Assembly (NCBI RefSeq): GCF_016806065.1
Contig: NZ_CP032405.1
Location: forward strand, 1,100,501-1,164,500
Source of the DNA: Rhizobium rosettiformans
GTDB lineage: Bacteria > Pseudomonadota > Alphaproteobacteria > Rhizobiales > Rhizobiaceae
Direction: 5' to 3'
DNA length: 64,000 nt
How positions within the stretch are numbered: position 1 is the stretch's first letter; each line of letters starts with the position of its first letter. A program made the position numbers and the translations under genes. A model generated the notes under the pieces. That model saw only the letters and a program-made list of their open reading frames with translations. It was not told the DNA's origin and ran no database searches. This document shows, piece by piece, positions 1 through 8,906 of the stretch.

Positions 1-858
1 ACCAACAGCTTCTGGACGCCCAACAACATCAGCAATTTGCTGCGTCAGGGCTCGATGACGGCAATTCTCGCCGTCGGTCAGACCTTCGTCATCATCACCG
101 CCGGCATCGATCTCTCGGTCGGCGCAGTCGTCGGTTTTGCCAGCGTCATTCTGGCCTGGCTGCTGGCCGCAGGCCTGCCGGTCTGGCTGGCGATCATCCT
201 CACCCTCCTGATGGGCGTGGCAATCGGCAGCTTCCACGCCTTCGGCATCGTACGCATGGGTCTTCCCGCCTTTATCATCACGCTCGCAACCCTCACCTCG
301 CTGCGTGGCATCGGCCTCCTGATCACTAATGGCTCGACCATCTCGATCTCGAACGAGGCTTTCACCAACTTCGCGCGCGCCGACTTCCTCGGTGTACCCA
401 GCCTCTTCTGGATGGTCATTGTGGTCGCGGTGCCGGCCTATATCTTCCTGCACCTGAGCCGCTGGGGCCGCTATCTCTTCGCGGTCGGTTCGAACAGCGA
501 AGCGGCCCGCCTCTCCGGCGTCAACGTCAACCGCACGATCTACATGGCCTATATCCTGTCCTCGACCTGTGCGGCCTTCGTCGGCATCCTGCTCGCCTCG
601 CGCATCGGGATAGGTAACGCCACCCAGGCCGAAGGCTGGGAACTGCAGGCAATCGCCTCCTCGGTCATCGGCGGCACCAGCCTCTTCGGCGCGGTCGGCT
701 CGGTCCAGGGTCCGCTGCTCGGCGCCTTCATTCTGGCGACGATCAACAACGGCGCCAACCTGATGAACGTCAACTCCTTCTGGCAGCGCATTATCACCGG
801 CGCCCTGATCATCCTGATCGTCTATTTCGACCAGCTGCGCCGCCGCGGCAGCCGCTGA
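1..858 (+). CDS. Sugar ABC transporter permease, RbsC family (5' end outside window)
   Basis: Inner-membrane permease of a ribose/xylose-type (CUT2) sugar importer. The frame is open from base 1, so the gene begins upstream of the window; a TTG at 37 is only an internal codon. The visible 285 residues hold about seven hydrophobic segments and the family's motif GIDLSVGAVVG near residue 40. The C-terminal part has the usual SSVIGGTSLFGAVGS stretch followed by GALIILIVYFDQLRRR. The partner ATPase and binding protein must lie to the left. A strong terminator follows directly, so this is probably the last gene of the transporter operon. The sugar cannot be named from sequence alone. Confidence 0.93.
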   Translation, partial: TNSFWTPNNISNLLRQGSMTAILAVGQTFVIITAGIDLSVGAVVGFASVILAWLLAAGLPVWLAIILTLLMGVAIGSFHAFGIVRMGLPAFIITLATLTSLRGIGLLITNGSTISISNEAFTNFARADFLGVPSLFWMVIVVAVPAYIFLHLSRWGRYLFAVGSNSEAARLSGVNVNRTIYMAYILSSTCAAFVGILLASRIGIGNATQAEGWELQAIASSVIGGTSLFGAVGSVQGPLLGAFILATINNGANLMNVNSFWQRIITGALIILIVYFDQLRRRGSR

Positions 859-872
859 GAATTTCCCAAGGT

Positions 873-904
873 GGGGGTGCCGCGAATGGCATCCCCTTTT
901 TTTT
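873..904 (+). terminator. Rho-independent terminator after the sugar permease
   Basis: GGGGGTGCC (873-881) pairs with GGCATCCCC (888-896) around a six-base loop, with one G-T pair, and is followed by eight T (897-904). The next gene starts 31 bases later on the same strand, so it may be partly uncoupled from the transporter. Confidence 0.85.
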
Positions 905-934
905 CTTCGAACCGGGCAGCCGAAAGGAATAAGC

Positions 935-1951
935 ATGAAGGCCGCATTGTGTGTCGAACCAGGCCGTCTTGAGATCGTCGATCGCGATCCGGCACCGAGC
1001 CCGAAATCCGGCGAGGCCCGTATCGCCATCAGCCATGTGGGCATCTGCGGTACCGACTATCATATCTTCGAAGGCAAGCACCCCTTCCTCGAATATCCGC
1101 GCGTCATGGGCCACGAGATCTCGGCAACCGTCGTGGAGGCGGGTGAGGGCGTAGACTTGGGCCTCGGCACAAAGGTCATCGTCAATCCCTATATCGCCTG
1201 CGGCACCTGCATCGCCTGCCGCAAGGACAAGCCCAACTGCTGCACGAATATTCGCGTGCTCGGCGTGCATACCGATGGGGCAATGTGCGAGGAAATCACG
1301 GTCCCCGCCGTCAACCTGTATCCCGCCGACGATCTTTCGCCAGAAGCTGCCGCCACCGTCGAATTTCTGGCCATAGGCGCCCATGCGGTCCGCCGCTCGT
1401 TGACACCTTCGGGTTCGAGGGCCCTGGTGATCGGCGCCGGCCCGATCGGGCTTGGCACGGCGATCTTCGCCCGCATTGCCGGACATGACGTGACCCTGCT
1501 CGACACCAGCAGCGAGCGCCTCTCCATGGCAGCGGACCGCCTCGGCTTCACTTCGGGTCTCATCGCGGACAATCATCTGGAAGCGGCTGTTGCCGAATTG
1601 ACCAGAGGAGACGGCTTCGATGTCGTCTTCGACGCCACCGGCTATCGCCCCTCGATGGAACGCGCCTTCCGCTTTGTCGCCCATGGCGGCAGCCTCGTCC
1701 TCGTCAGCGTCGTGAAGGAGGACATCACCTTCTCCGACCCGGAATTCCACAAGCGCGAGATGACCCTGATCGGCAGCCGCAACGCGACCCGCGTCGATTT
1801 CGATCACGTCCGCAAGTCAATCGCGGATGGCCTCGTGCCGATCGACCAGCTGATCACGCATCGGACGACCCTCACAGATCTCGCAACGGATCTACCGCGC
1901 TGGGCAAGAGAGAAATCCGGACTGATCAAGGCCCTCATCCGGATTGGTTGA
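935..1951 (+). CDS. Zinc-dependent alcohol/sugar-acid dehydrogenase (MDR family)
   Basis: NAD(P)-dependent medium-chain dehydrogenase of 338 residues. The catalytic zinc site is GICGTDYH (Cys near 38) and GHE (near 61). The structural zinc site is a cluster of four cysteines near 90-107 (CGTCIACRKDKPNCC). The Rossmann motif is GAGPIGLG near 168. The closest recognisable groups are L-idonate/L-galactonate/L-gulonate 5-dehydrogenases (LgoD, RspB and IdnD type). Lying behind a sugar ABC permease fits oxidation of an imported sugar acid or polyol, but the substrate is inferred only. A GGAAT ribosome-binding site precedes the ATG. It is separated from the permease by a terminator. Confidence 0.88.
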   Translation: MKAALCVEPGRLEIVDRDPAPSPKSGEARIAISHVGICGTDYHIFEGKHPFLEYPRVMGHEISATVVEAGEGVDLGLGTKVIVNPYIACGTCIACRKDKPNCCTNIRVLGVHTDGAMCEEITVPAVNLYPADDLSPEAAATVEFLAIGAHAVRRSLTPSGSRALVIGAGPIGLGTAIFARIAGHDVTLLDTSSERLSMAADRLGFTSGLIADNHLEAAVAELTRGDGFDVVFDATGYRPSMERAFRFVAHGGSLVLVSVVKEDITFSDPEFHKREMTLIGSRNATRVDFDHVRKSIADGLVPIDQLITHRTTLTDLATDLPRWAREKSGLIKALIRIG

Positions 1952-1961
1952 AGTCCGAAAC

Positions 1962-1996
1962 GCAAGAGGCCCGCGGTACTGCCACGGGCCTCTTGC
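1962..1996. terminator. Strong hairpin between convergent genes
   Basis: A 12-bp perfect stem (GCAAGAGGCCCG at 1962-1973 with CGGGCCTCTTGC at 1985-1996) lies between two convergent genes. There is no clear T-run on either side, so it is a probable bidirectional terminator or transcript-end structure. Confidence 0.6.
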
Positions 1997-2013
1997 ATTC
2001 GGTCTATCTGACA

Positions 2014-2622
2014 TCAGGCCTTCTGCAGGTAAGCTGCAATGGCATCGACCTCGCCCTGCGAGACCTCATGACCGCCCTGATGCAGGAATGTCTCGACCTG
2101 AGCACCTTGCGCCTCGAAATAAGCCGTCAGCCGCTCGGTCAGCGGCAGAGGGCAAATCGGATCACGCTGACCGGCAGTCACGAGCACCGCAACATCCGAA
2201 AGTCCCGGCTGTGCCGACGGATCGAACGGGATCAACGGATGCATCAGGATCACGCGGTCGAAGAGGTCGGGAGCTTCGAACAGAACTGAAGCCAGAATGT
2301 TGGCGCCATTCGAGTAACCGAGCCCGTAAATCGGCCGATCCGGGTTCGTCTCCTTGTGAGCGCGGATGAAACCCGCCATCTGGACCGTCCTCTCTGCGAG
2401 ATCGGCCATGTCATAGACACCTTCGCCGGTGCGCTTGAAGAAGCGTGCTGCTCCGTATTCCGAGACGTCACCGCGCGGCGAGACGATACCCGCCTCGGGT
2501 AGGATCCGATTCACCAACCCCGGAAACTGATGTTCGTCTCCGCCGGTCCCATGGAAGGTGAAGACCAGCGGTGCGGCACCCTGCGGTGCCTGGTAGAAGT
2601 GGATATAGCTATCGATTGCCAT
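2014..2622 (-). CDS. Alpha/beta hydrolase (MhqD-like carboxylesterase)
   Basis: Serine hydrolase of 202 residues in the phospholipase/carboxylesterase family. Visible elements are the oxyanion motif HGTGGDE near residue 25, the nucleophile elbow GYSNGA near 107, an aspartate in GQRDPICP and a histidine in QGGHEV, which together form a plausible Ser-Asp-His triad. The chosen start (MAIDSYIHF) follows a GGAAA-type ribosome-binding site; a longer frame reaches 2661. It lies 55 bases downstream of the VOC dioxygenase on the same strand. The pairing matches mhqO-mhqD of Bacillus, which resists quinones and hydroquinones. Substrate by analogy only. Confidence 0.85.
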   Translation of the reverse strand: MAIDSYIHFYQAPQGAAPLVFTFHGTGGDEHQFPGLVNRILPEAGIVSPRGDVSEYGAARFFKRTGEGVYDMADLAERTVQMAGFIRAHKETNPDRPIYGLGYSNGANILASVLFEAPDLFDRVILMHPLIPFDPSAQPGLSDVAVLVTAGQRDPICPLPLTERLTAYFEAQGAQVETFLHQGGHEVSQGEVDAIAAYLQKA

Positions 2623-2677
2623 GATGCTTTCCTCCGCAAGAGGGACGACGCTGTCAGGCATCGTCCCTTCTGTGCGA

Positions 2678-3607
2678 TTAGTCTTGGATCGGGGGCAGAT
2701 GGGCTTCGATCTGCGAGCGATACTGCTGGTAGCGGGTCGGCAGCTTCAGCGCCTCGCCGAGGTGAGCGGTGTCTTCGTCGCGGTTGAAGCCGGGTTCGTT
2801 CGTGGCGATTTCGAACAGCACACCACCCGGCGTGCGGAAGTAGATCGCCCAGAAGTAGTCACGGTCTATGACAGGCGTCACCTGATAACCCGTGTCGAGC
2901 AGCGCCTTGCGCACCTCGAGTTGGGCGGCGCGGTCTTCAACGGCGAAGGCAACATGGTGGACCGAACCTGCACCCTGCTGGGCATGCGATGCACCCGGCA
3001 GCACTTCGAGATCGATAAAGTCGGCACCATTGCCGCCGGGGACTGCGTAGCGAACGAAGTCACCCTGTTTATCGACCGGCTGATAGCCCATGAACTTCAG
3101 CAGTTCACCCGTGGCACCTTCGTCGCGAAGCCGCATGGTGACGCCCCGGAAGCCATGAATGCCTTCCGAGACCGCAACTGGGCCGGCAAACGGCACGCGA
3201 TTGTCGCCATCGACTTCGGCCAGCGCGAAACCATCCCCATCGGGACCCGCAAAACGCAGGCGGTCCTCGCCGAAGAGCGAATAGGAGCCGAGCTCCTTCA
3301 CGCCTTCCTTCTGCAGGCGTTCCTGCCAAAAGCCGAGCGTGCCCTTCGGCACGGAGAAGACGGTCTCCGAAACTTCACCGGTGCCGCGACCACCCTTGCC
3401 CATATTGGCAAAGGGAAAATAGGTCATGACCGATCCTGCATTGCCGACTTCGTCGCCGTAATAGAGGTGATAGACATCGGGAGCGTCGAAATTGACAGTC
3501 TTCTTGACGCGGCGAAGGCCAAGCGTCTTGGTGAAGAAATCGTTGTTTTCCTGGGCATCCGCAGCCATCGAGGTAACGTGATGCAGGCCTTTGATCTGGG
3601 TAAGCAT
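2678..3607 (-). CDS. Ring-cleaving VOC-family dioxygenase (MhqO-like)
   Basis: A 309-residue protein with two glyoxalase/VOC domains. Putative metal ligands are the His of GLHHVT near residue 9, the His of HHVAFAV in the second domain, and the Glu of GGVLFEIAT. Length and motifs fit the hydroquinone dioxygenases of the MhqO/LinE type. It is the first gene of a two-gene unit with the esterase, and is transcribed away from a LysR regulator across a palindrome-rich gap. The likely role is removal of quinone or hydroquinone electrophiles. The exact substrate is not shown by sequence. Confidence 0.87.
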   Translation of the reverse strand: MLTQIKGLHHVTSMAADAQENNDFFTKTLGLRRVKKTVNFDAPDVYHLYYGDEVGNAGSVMTYFPFANMGKGGRGTGEVSETVFSVPKGTLGFWQERLQKEGVKELGSYSLFGEDRLRFAGPDGDGFALAEVDGDNRVPFAGPVAVSEGIHGFRGVTMRLRDEGATGELLKFMGYQPVDKQGDFVRYAVPGGNGADFIDLEVLPGASHAQQGAGSVHHVAFAVEDRAAQLEVRKALLDTGYQVTPVIDRDYFWAIYFRTPGGVLFEIATNEPGFNRDEDTAHLGEALKLPTRYQQYRSQIEAHLPPIQD

Positions 3608-3642
3608 GGCTCTGATCCTTTCCCGGCACGTCCGCCGGTCTT

Positions 3643-3709
3643 GTTCTGTTGAACCGAATATGGGCCATGACTTTACCCAAGAGAATAGCGATAATATCGC
3701 GAATATTAT
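3643..3709. promoter_or_regulatory. Palindrome-rich operator region between dioxygenase and LysR gene
   Basis: The 123-base divergent gap holds GTTC-N4-GAAC (3643-3654), the perfect palindrome GCGATA-A-TATCGC (3688-3700) and an overlapping inverted repeat ATAATAT-N5-ATATTAT (3691-3709). The AT-rich repeats lie 22-40 bases before the LysR start, a good position for autoregulation and control of the divergent pair. None has the classic T-N11-A spacing at its centre. Confidence 0.5.
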
Positions 3710-3730
3710 TACGCTTGGAGCAATAATCTC

Positions 3731-4642
3731 ATGGGTGAACTCGAAGCCATCCGGACCTTTCTCACCGTTGCCGAACAGAGCAGCTTCAGCGCCGCCGCCC
3801 GTCGTCTCGGTATGACGCCGGCATCCGTTACGCGCACTGTGTCCGGATTGGAGGAGGAACTCGGCGTTCAGCTGCTCCTGCGGACCACGAGAAAGGTCTC
3901 CCTGACCTCGGCGGGCGCCGCCTATGCTGCACGCGTCGCACCGCTGGTTCAGGGCCTTGCTCGCGCAACGGAGGAAACCCGGGATCTGCAGAAGGTTACG
4001 GCGGGCTCGCTACGCGTCTCGGCCCCGATGTCGCTCGGCATGAAAGTCCTGCCGACCGTCCTGTCGCAATTTTCCATCATCCACCCTCGCACGAGTGTGG
4101 CGATCGAGCTGTCAGACCGTTTCGTCGACATTCTGCAGGAAAACTATGATCTCGCGATCCGCATCTCCGGCCCGCCGACGGACAAGTCGACGATCTGGCG
4201 CAAAATCCGGCCAGTCCCGAGGGTTTTGGTCGCCTCGCCCTCGTTCCTGGCCCGCAACGGCATCCCGAAGGTGCCGGAAGACCTGACGACGCTCGAATGC
4301 CTGAGCTATCACGACCAGTCGAAGACCGAGACTTGGGAACTCAGCCGGCCCGGACAGAGCCGCATCGTTGAAGCCAAAGGACGTTTTTCGATCAACAACG
4401 GCGACTTCCTCGGTCGGCTTGCCGTCGCGGGAGAGGGGATCGCCCTCCTGCCGCGGTTCATTGTCGAGGAAGATCTTGCCGCCGGCCGTCTGGTCGAGGT
4501 GCTTCCGGGCTGGAGCACGCCGGAAATCTGGCTGACGCTCTTCTATCCCCCTTACGAGCAGCTGCCGCTCAGGGTCGCGACCTTCTCGGATTTCTTCGAA
4601 GCCTTCATCAGGGAAAGCTGGGATGCCGGTGCACCAACCTGA
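3731..4642 (+). CDS. LysR-family transcriptional regulator
   Basis: A 303-residue LysR regulator with an N-terminal winged helix-turn-helix (residues 1-60; AVAEQSSFSAAARRLGMTPASVTRTVSGLEEELG is the core, here split over the recognition helix near 20-50) and a C-terminal effector domain. It is of the short AaeR/DhcR-like type with the motif LRVSAPMSLG. It is divergent from the VOC dioxygenase-esterase pair, so it most likely senses a quinone-like electrophile and controls them. The start ATG follows a GGAGC ribosome-binding site about 10 bases upstream. Confidence 0.92.
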   Translation: MGELEAIRTFLTVAEQSSFSAAARRLGMTPASVTRTVSGLEEELGVQLLLRTTRKVSLTSAGAAYAARVAPLVQGLARATEETRDLQKVTAGSLRVSAPMSLGMKVLPTVLSQFSIIHPRTSVAIELSDRFVDILQENYDLAIRISGPPTDKSTIWRKIRPVPRVLVASPSFLARNGIPKVPEDLTTLECLSYHDQSKTETWELSRPGQSRIVEAKGRFSINNGDFLGRLAVAGEGIALLPRFIVEEDLAAGRLVEVLPGWSTPEIWLTLFYPPYEQLPLRVATFSDFFEAFIRESWDAGAPT

Positions 4643-4648
4643 GACGCG

Positions 4649-5335
4649 TCAGCGATCGCGCGCCAGGAATTCGCCGATTTCTTTGGCGATCCGGTCGGTC
4701 GCGATCGGGGCCTCGACCTTCTTGACCTTCTCGAACAAGGTCTCAGGGATGGCAGCCTTGCGTGCCTCCGCCAGCCCCTCGAAGAAGCGCGGCGAAAACT
4801 CCGGATGCGGCTGGTAGGAGAGACCCCAGTCGCCGTAGCGGATGACGGCGTTCTCGCAGGTGTCGGTCTTGCCGACGACTTCAGCTCCTTCGGGCACCTT
4901 GATCACCTGATCCTGATGCCAGGCGAGCAGAACCTGCTCTTCGCCCGTATCGGAGCGCTTGTAGGTCACAGGCCCGGCAGACCAGCCACCCTTGAACTTC
5001 TCGACCTCGCCGCCGAGAGCCTTGGCCATTACCTGGTGCCCGAAGCAGATCCCGACCATCGGCACCTTCGCCGCATGCACCTGCCGAATGAAGTCCTCGA
5101 GCTTGCGGATCCACTCATGGTCCTCGTAGACGCCGAACTTGGAGCCGGTCAGCAGCCACCCGTCGACTTCCGTCGGGCTCGCCGGAAACTCGCCGTCGAC
5201 GACGAAGTAGCGCTTGAACGAGAAGTCGAAATCGCCCAGCAGCGCGGCAAACATATCGGCATAATTGCCATACTCGCTTGTGAGTTCGGCGGGCGAGTGA
5301 CCCGTGACGAGAATGCCGATGGTCTTGGCGGTCAT
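4649..5335 (-). CDS. Class I glutamine amidotransferase-like protein
   Basis: A 228-residue stand-alone GATase1 domain. The nucleophile elbow GICFGHQ (Cys near residue 96) and the His of YQPHPEFS, with a Glu two residues later, give the usual Cys-His-Glu triad. No synthetase domain is fused. Relatives are annotated as GMP-synthase-like or gamma-glutamyl-compound amidotransferases of unknown substrate. The start (MTAKTIG) has an AGGAAG site; a longer frame reaches 5416 without one. It is convergent with the LysR gene, with a gap of only six bases. It is divergent from a GntR regulator. Confidence 0.85.
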   Translation of the reverse strand: MTAKTIGILVTGHSPAELTSEYGNYADMFAALLGDFDFSFKRYFVVDGEFPASPTEVDGWLLTGSKFGVYEDHEWIRKLEDFIRQVHAAKVPMVGICFGHQVMAKALGGEVEKFKGGWSAGPVTYKRSDTGEEQVLLAWHQDQVIKVPEGAEVVGKTDTCENAVIRYGDWGLSYQPHPEFSPRFFEGLAEARKAAIPETLFEKVKKVEAPIATDRIAKEIGEFLARDR

Positions 5336-5492
5336 GTGGGCTTCCTGAAATAGGCGAAAAGAGCAACGCGGGGGCCTTGCACTCGGTCCATCTATACCAA
5401 ATGCTAGTTTGATCAAATTTCAAGAGGGCGCACGGCTATTCCGCACGCCCTGACAACGATAGCGACGAAAAGGCGGGATCTCGATCTGACCC

Positions 5493-6170
5493 ATGGCACT
5501 TGAAGAGGGCAAGGCGGAAAAATCGTTGAAGCAGCGGGTCTACCGGACCTTGCGCAATCGTGTGATGTCCGGCGCGGTGGCTCCCGGCCTGCCGATCACC
5601 ATCAACGGTGTCGCCGAAGATCTGGCCGTCAGTGCCATGCCGGTCCGCGAAGCCCTGCACCGGTTGGTCGCCGATGGTGCGCTCGAATATCTCGACAACC
5701 GCCGCGTGCGCGTACCGGAAATGACGCTCTCCAAATTCGAGGAAATCATTGCGGCCCGCATCGCGCTCGAGACACTCGCAGCGACCAGGGCCCTGCCGCA
5801 TATCGACGCCGAGCGCCTTGAACGCCTGCAGGTGATCGACACCGCGATTGACGAGGCCTATGCAGCGAATGATCTGCTGCAATCGACCGAACTCAACTTC
5901 CTTTTCCATCGTACGCTTTACGAGCCCGGAGCGAGTGGCGTCCTTCTCGATCTGATGGAGTCTGTCTGGTTGCGCCTCGGCCCGTTCATGCGCCTGGCCA
6001 CGGCCAAACTGGAAGAAAGCTATCGAATCGACCGACATGCCGAGGCCCTCGACGCGATCCGGGCCAGGGATGCAGTCGCGCTTTCGGCAGCTATCGAAGC
6101 AGACATTCAGGATGGGGTCGGTCACCTCGGGCGGCACTTCCTGAGGGAAGCAACCGTTGCCGCCCGATGA
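5493..6170 (+). CDS. GntR-family regulator, FCD (FadR-like) type
   Basis: A 225-residue regulator with an N-terminal winged helix (about 10-75, including MPVREALHRLVADGALE) and an all-helical FCD ligand domain (about 80-215) whose histidines (NFLFHRTLY, RHAEALDAI) are typical metal/ligand contacts. Such proteins sense small organic acids. No obvious target lies beside it except the divergent amidotransferase. The gap between them holds a perfect palindrome TTTGATCAAA (5408-5417), a possible but weak operator. Confidence 0.9.
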   Translation: MALEEGKAEKSLKQRVYRTLRNRVMSGAVAPGLPITINGVAEDLAVSAMPVREALHRLVADGALEYLDNRRVRVPEMTLSKFEEIIAARIALETLAATRALPHIDAERLERLQVIDTAIDEAYAANDLLQSTELNFLFHRTLYEPGASGVLLDLMESVWLRLGPFMRLATAKLEESYRIDRHAEALDAIRARDAVALSAAIEADIQDGVGHLGRHFLREATVAAR

Positions 6171-6200
6171 CTTGTGGCGCATGGTGCCTAGGGAGCTGCG

Positions 6201-8906
6201 TCAGCCCCGATTGCGGAATGCCAAACGCATCTGCTTTTCGATTTCCACGAGAGCAAAGAACACCGCACCGATCCCGACGATCAGCAATCCGTCCTGCAAG
6301 GGAACGCTCTGCGTCCCGAACAGGGATTGCATGAAGGGCAGATAGGTGACCGCAAACTGGGCAGCGGTGACTGAGATTACGCAGATCCAGACGACCTTGG
6401 TCCCGCGCACGGCCTGCCACGTGAGCGATGTGCCGTAGATGTTGCGGATGAAAAAGACATTGAAGATTTCCATGACGACCAGGGTATTCATCGCCATCGT
6501 CCGTGCGAGTTCGATCGGATAGCCCCTGTCCAACGCGTAGAGGAATATTCCGAAAACCGCAGCGGCAAAAAGCACTGAGACGAGCAGGACATTCCAGATG
6601 AGGTCGGCGGTCAGCAGCGCCTCCTCCCGGCGGCGCGGCGGTCGCCGCATGGTGCCCTCTTCCGACGGCTCGAAGGCAAGCGCCAATCCGAGCGTGATCG
6701 CCGTGACCAGGTTGACCCAGAGAATCTGGATGGCCGTGACCGGGAGCGCCAGGCCGACAAAGAGCGCGATGATGATCGTCGCCGCCTCGCCCGCGTTGGT
6801 CGGCAGAGTCCAGCTGATCACTTTCTTGATGTTGTCGTAGACGGTACGCCCCTCGCGCACGGCAGCGGCGATGGAAGCAAAGTTGTCGTCCGCCAGAACC
6901 AGGTCGGCGGCTTCCTTCGCCGCTTCGCTGCCCTTCACACCCATTGCGATCCCTGCATCGGCCCGCTTGAGGGCCGGCGCATCGTTGACACCGTCACCGG
7001 TCATCGCGACGGTCAATCCCTGGGATTGGAGTGCGGTAACCAGCCGCAACTTGTGCGCTGGCGAGGTCCGGGCAAAGATGTTGGTCTCGGCAGCGGCAAG
7101 TGATAGCGTGGCATCATCCATGCGGTCGAGATCCGCTCCGGTGAGCACCCGGTTGGTGTTCTTCAATCCGATCATTCCGGCGATCGCCCGGGCGGTCGCG
7201 GCATGGTCGCCGGTGATCATCTTCACTCGGATGCCCGCCTGATGGCAGTCGGCCACAGCGACAATCGCTTCCGGACGAGGCGGATCGATCAGGCCCACCA
7301 GGCCGATCAGCGTCAGCGTGCCGGGAAGGTCGGCCTGTACAAGATGGGCGCCGCCACTTGGCGGATCACCAACAGCAACGGCAAGCACGCGCTGCCCTTC
7401 AGCAGCAAGGACCTCGACCATGTTTTCCCAGTAGGGCGCGTCGAGTGCTGCCGACGAACCATCCGGCATGCGTTGGGTGGCGCAAAGATCGAGAACGGCC
7501 TCTGGCGCACCCTTCACATGGATATGCTTCTTGTTTTCGTCGTCGACATGAAGGACGGCCATGTAGCGATGCGCGGCATCGAAGGGGATGGCATCGATCC
7601 GCCGCCAACCTGCGGTGAAGGGATCGCTGCCGCCCCCGGTGATCTTGCCCGCCAGCGCCATCAAGGCTCCTTCCATGGGGTCGCCTTCCACCCGCCAGGC
7701 GCCATCAGCCGAATGCAGCACAGCGTCGTTGCAGAGCCCGGCTGCGCGCGCGAATTCGGAGAGAACAGCGTGGTCTTGCGGATTAACATCGGCGTCATTC
7801 CAGCGGACGGCACCTTCCGGTGCATAGCCTTCTCCATCAACGGCATAAACATGGCGCGCCGCCACGAGGCTTGCCACGACCATTTCATTGCGCGTCAGCG
7901 TACCGGTCTTGTCGGTGCAGATCACGGACACCGAACCCAGCGTCTCGATCGCTGGCAGCCGTCGAACGATCGCATTGCGTCCAGCCATCGCCTGGACACC
8001 AACGGCAAGTGTGATCGTCATGACCGCTGGGAGACCTTCCGGGATCGCTGCGACGGCGAGACCGACAATGGTCATGAACAGTTCATCGAAAGGCAGATGC
8101 CCGACAACCAGCCCGTAGGCGAGCAGCAAGCCGGATATGATGAGGATGAAGAGGGTCAGCCAGCGCGCAAAGACATCCATCTGCCGAACGAGCGGCGTCG
8201 AGAGAGACTCCACCGCCTCCAGCATCCCGCTGATCTTGCCGATTTCCGTTGCCATGCCGGTTGCAACCACCACACCCTTGCCCGTCCCCGTGGCAACCAG
8301 CGTTCCGCTGAACAGCATGGAACTGCGATCCCCGAGAACGGCATCAACCGAGACGGCTTCGTGGGTCTTGTCGACAGGCACCGATTCACCCGTCAGGGCC
8401 GCCTCCTCGACCTTCAGGCTTCGCGCTTCCAGCAGTCGCAGATCAGCGGGAACGCGATCTCCAGCCTCGACCAGCACGATGTCTCCTGGCACGAGATCGG
8501 CGGCATCAACGGAAGTCCGGCGGCCGTCGCGCAGCACCGCAGCGTGCGGCGCCAGCATGACCCTGATTGCATTCATCGCATCTTCGGCACGACCTTCCTG
8601 CAGATAGCCTACGACGGCATTGCCAAAGACGACCGCGAGGATGACGCCCGTATCAATCCAGTGCTGCATGAAGCCTGTGACCGCTGCGGAAGCCAGCAGG
8701 ACGTAAATCAACACATTGTGGAACTGCGACAGGAAGCGGACGATGGGGCTGCGCTTGGGCGCTGCAGGAAGGCGATTGGCGCCATGAACCTCAAGCCTCC
8801 TTGTGGCCTCCTCTGTCACAAGCCCCGCGACATCGGTCTCCATCGAATGGAGCACATCCTGGGGCGGCAACGCATGCGGCATCAAATCCATTGTTCTGTC
8901 GGTCAT
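6201..8906 (-). CDS. Cation-transporting P-type ATPase (P2 type)
   Basis: A 901-residue integral-membrane pump. In order: N-terminal cation ATPase domain, LTGES actuator loop (171-175), M4 motif PEGLP (289-293), phosphorylation site DKTGTLT (Asp 332), nucleotide-binding domain, hinge TGDGVNDAPAL, and a C-terminal block of about six helices. The Glu of PEGLP in M4 and the N-x-G-E of M5 match residues that bind Ca2+ in SERCA. M6 reads WVNLVTA where SERCA has WVNLVTD, so one key Ca2+ ligand is missing. The ion is therefore uncertain (K+, Na+, Mn2+ or Ca2+ all possible). The start MTDRTMD has an AGAGGA site; a longer frame reaches 8981. Confidence 0.92.
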   Translation of the reverse strand: MTDRTMDLMPHALPPQDVLHSMETDVAGLVTEEATRRLEVHGANRLPAAPKRSPIVRFLSQFHNVLIYVLLASAAVTGFMQHWIDTGVILAVVFGNAVVGYLQEGRAEDAMNAIRVMLAPHAAVLRDGRRTSVDAADLVPGDIVLVEAGDRVPADLRLLEARSLKVEEAALTGESVPVDKTHEAVSVDAVLGDRSSMLFSGTLVATGTGKGVVVATGMATEIGKISGMLEAVESLSTPLVRQMDVFARWLTLFILIISGLLLAYGLVVGHLPFDELFMTIVGLAVAAIPEGLPAVMTITLAVGVQAMAGRNAIVRRLPAIETLGSVSVICTDKTGTLTRNEMVVASLVAARHVYAVDGEGYAPEGAVRWNDADVNPQDHAVLSEFARAAGLCNDAVLHSADGAWRVEGDPMEGALMALAGKITGGGSDPFTAGWRRIDAIPFDAAHRYMAVLHVDDENKKHIHVKGAPEAVLDLCATQRMPDGSSAALDAPYWENMVEVLAAEGQRVLAVAVGDPPSGGAHLVQADLPGTLTLIGLVGLIDPPRPEAIVAVADCHQAGIRVKMITGDHAATARAIAGMIGLKNTNRVLTGADLDRMDDATLSLAAAETNIFARTSPAHKLRLVTALQSQGLTVAMTGDGVNDAPALKRADAGIAMGVKGSEAAKEAADLVLADDNFASIAAAVREGRTVYDNIKKVISWTLPTNAGEAATIIIALFVGLALPVTAIQILWVNLVTAITLGLALAFEPSEEGTMRRPPRRREEALLTADLIWNVLLVSVLFAAAVFGIFLYALDRGYPIELARTMAMNTLVVMEIFNVFFIRNIYGTSLTWQAVRGTKVVWICVISVTAAQFAVTYLPFMQSLFGTQSVPLQDGLLIVGIGAVFFALVEIEKQMRLAFRNRG

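Noticed and set aside
809..1807. 332-codon minus-strand frame opposite the zinc dehydrogenase
   Set aside because: It is a high-GC shadow of a gene with complete zinc and NAD motifs on the plus strand.
5408..5417. TTTGATCAAA palindrome between the amidotransferase and GntR genes
   Set aside because: It is perfect but only ten bases long and AT-rich. Alone it is not enough to call an operator.
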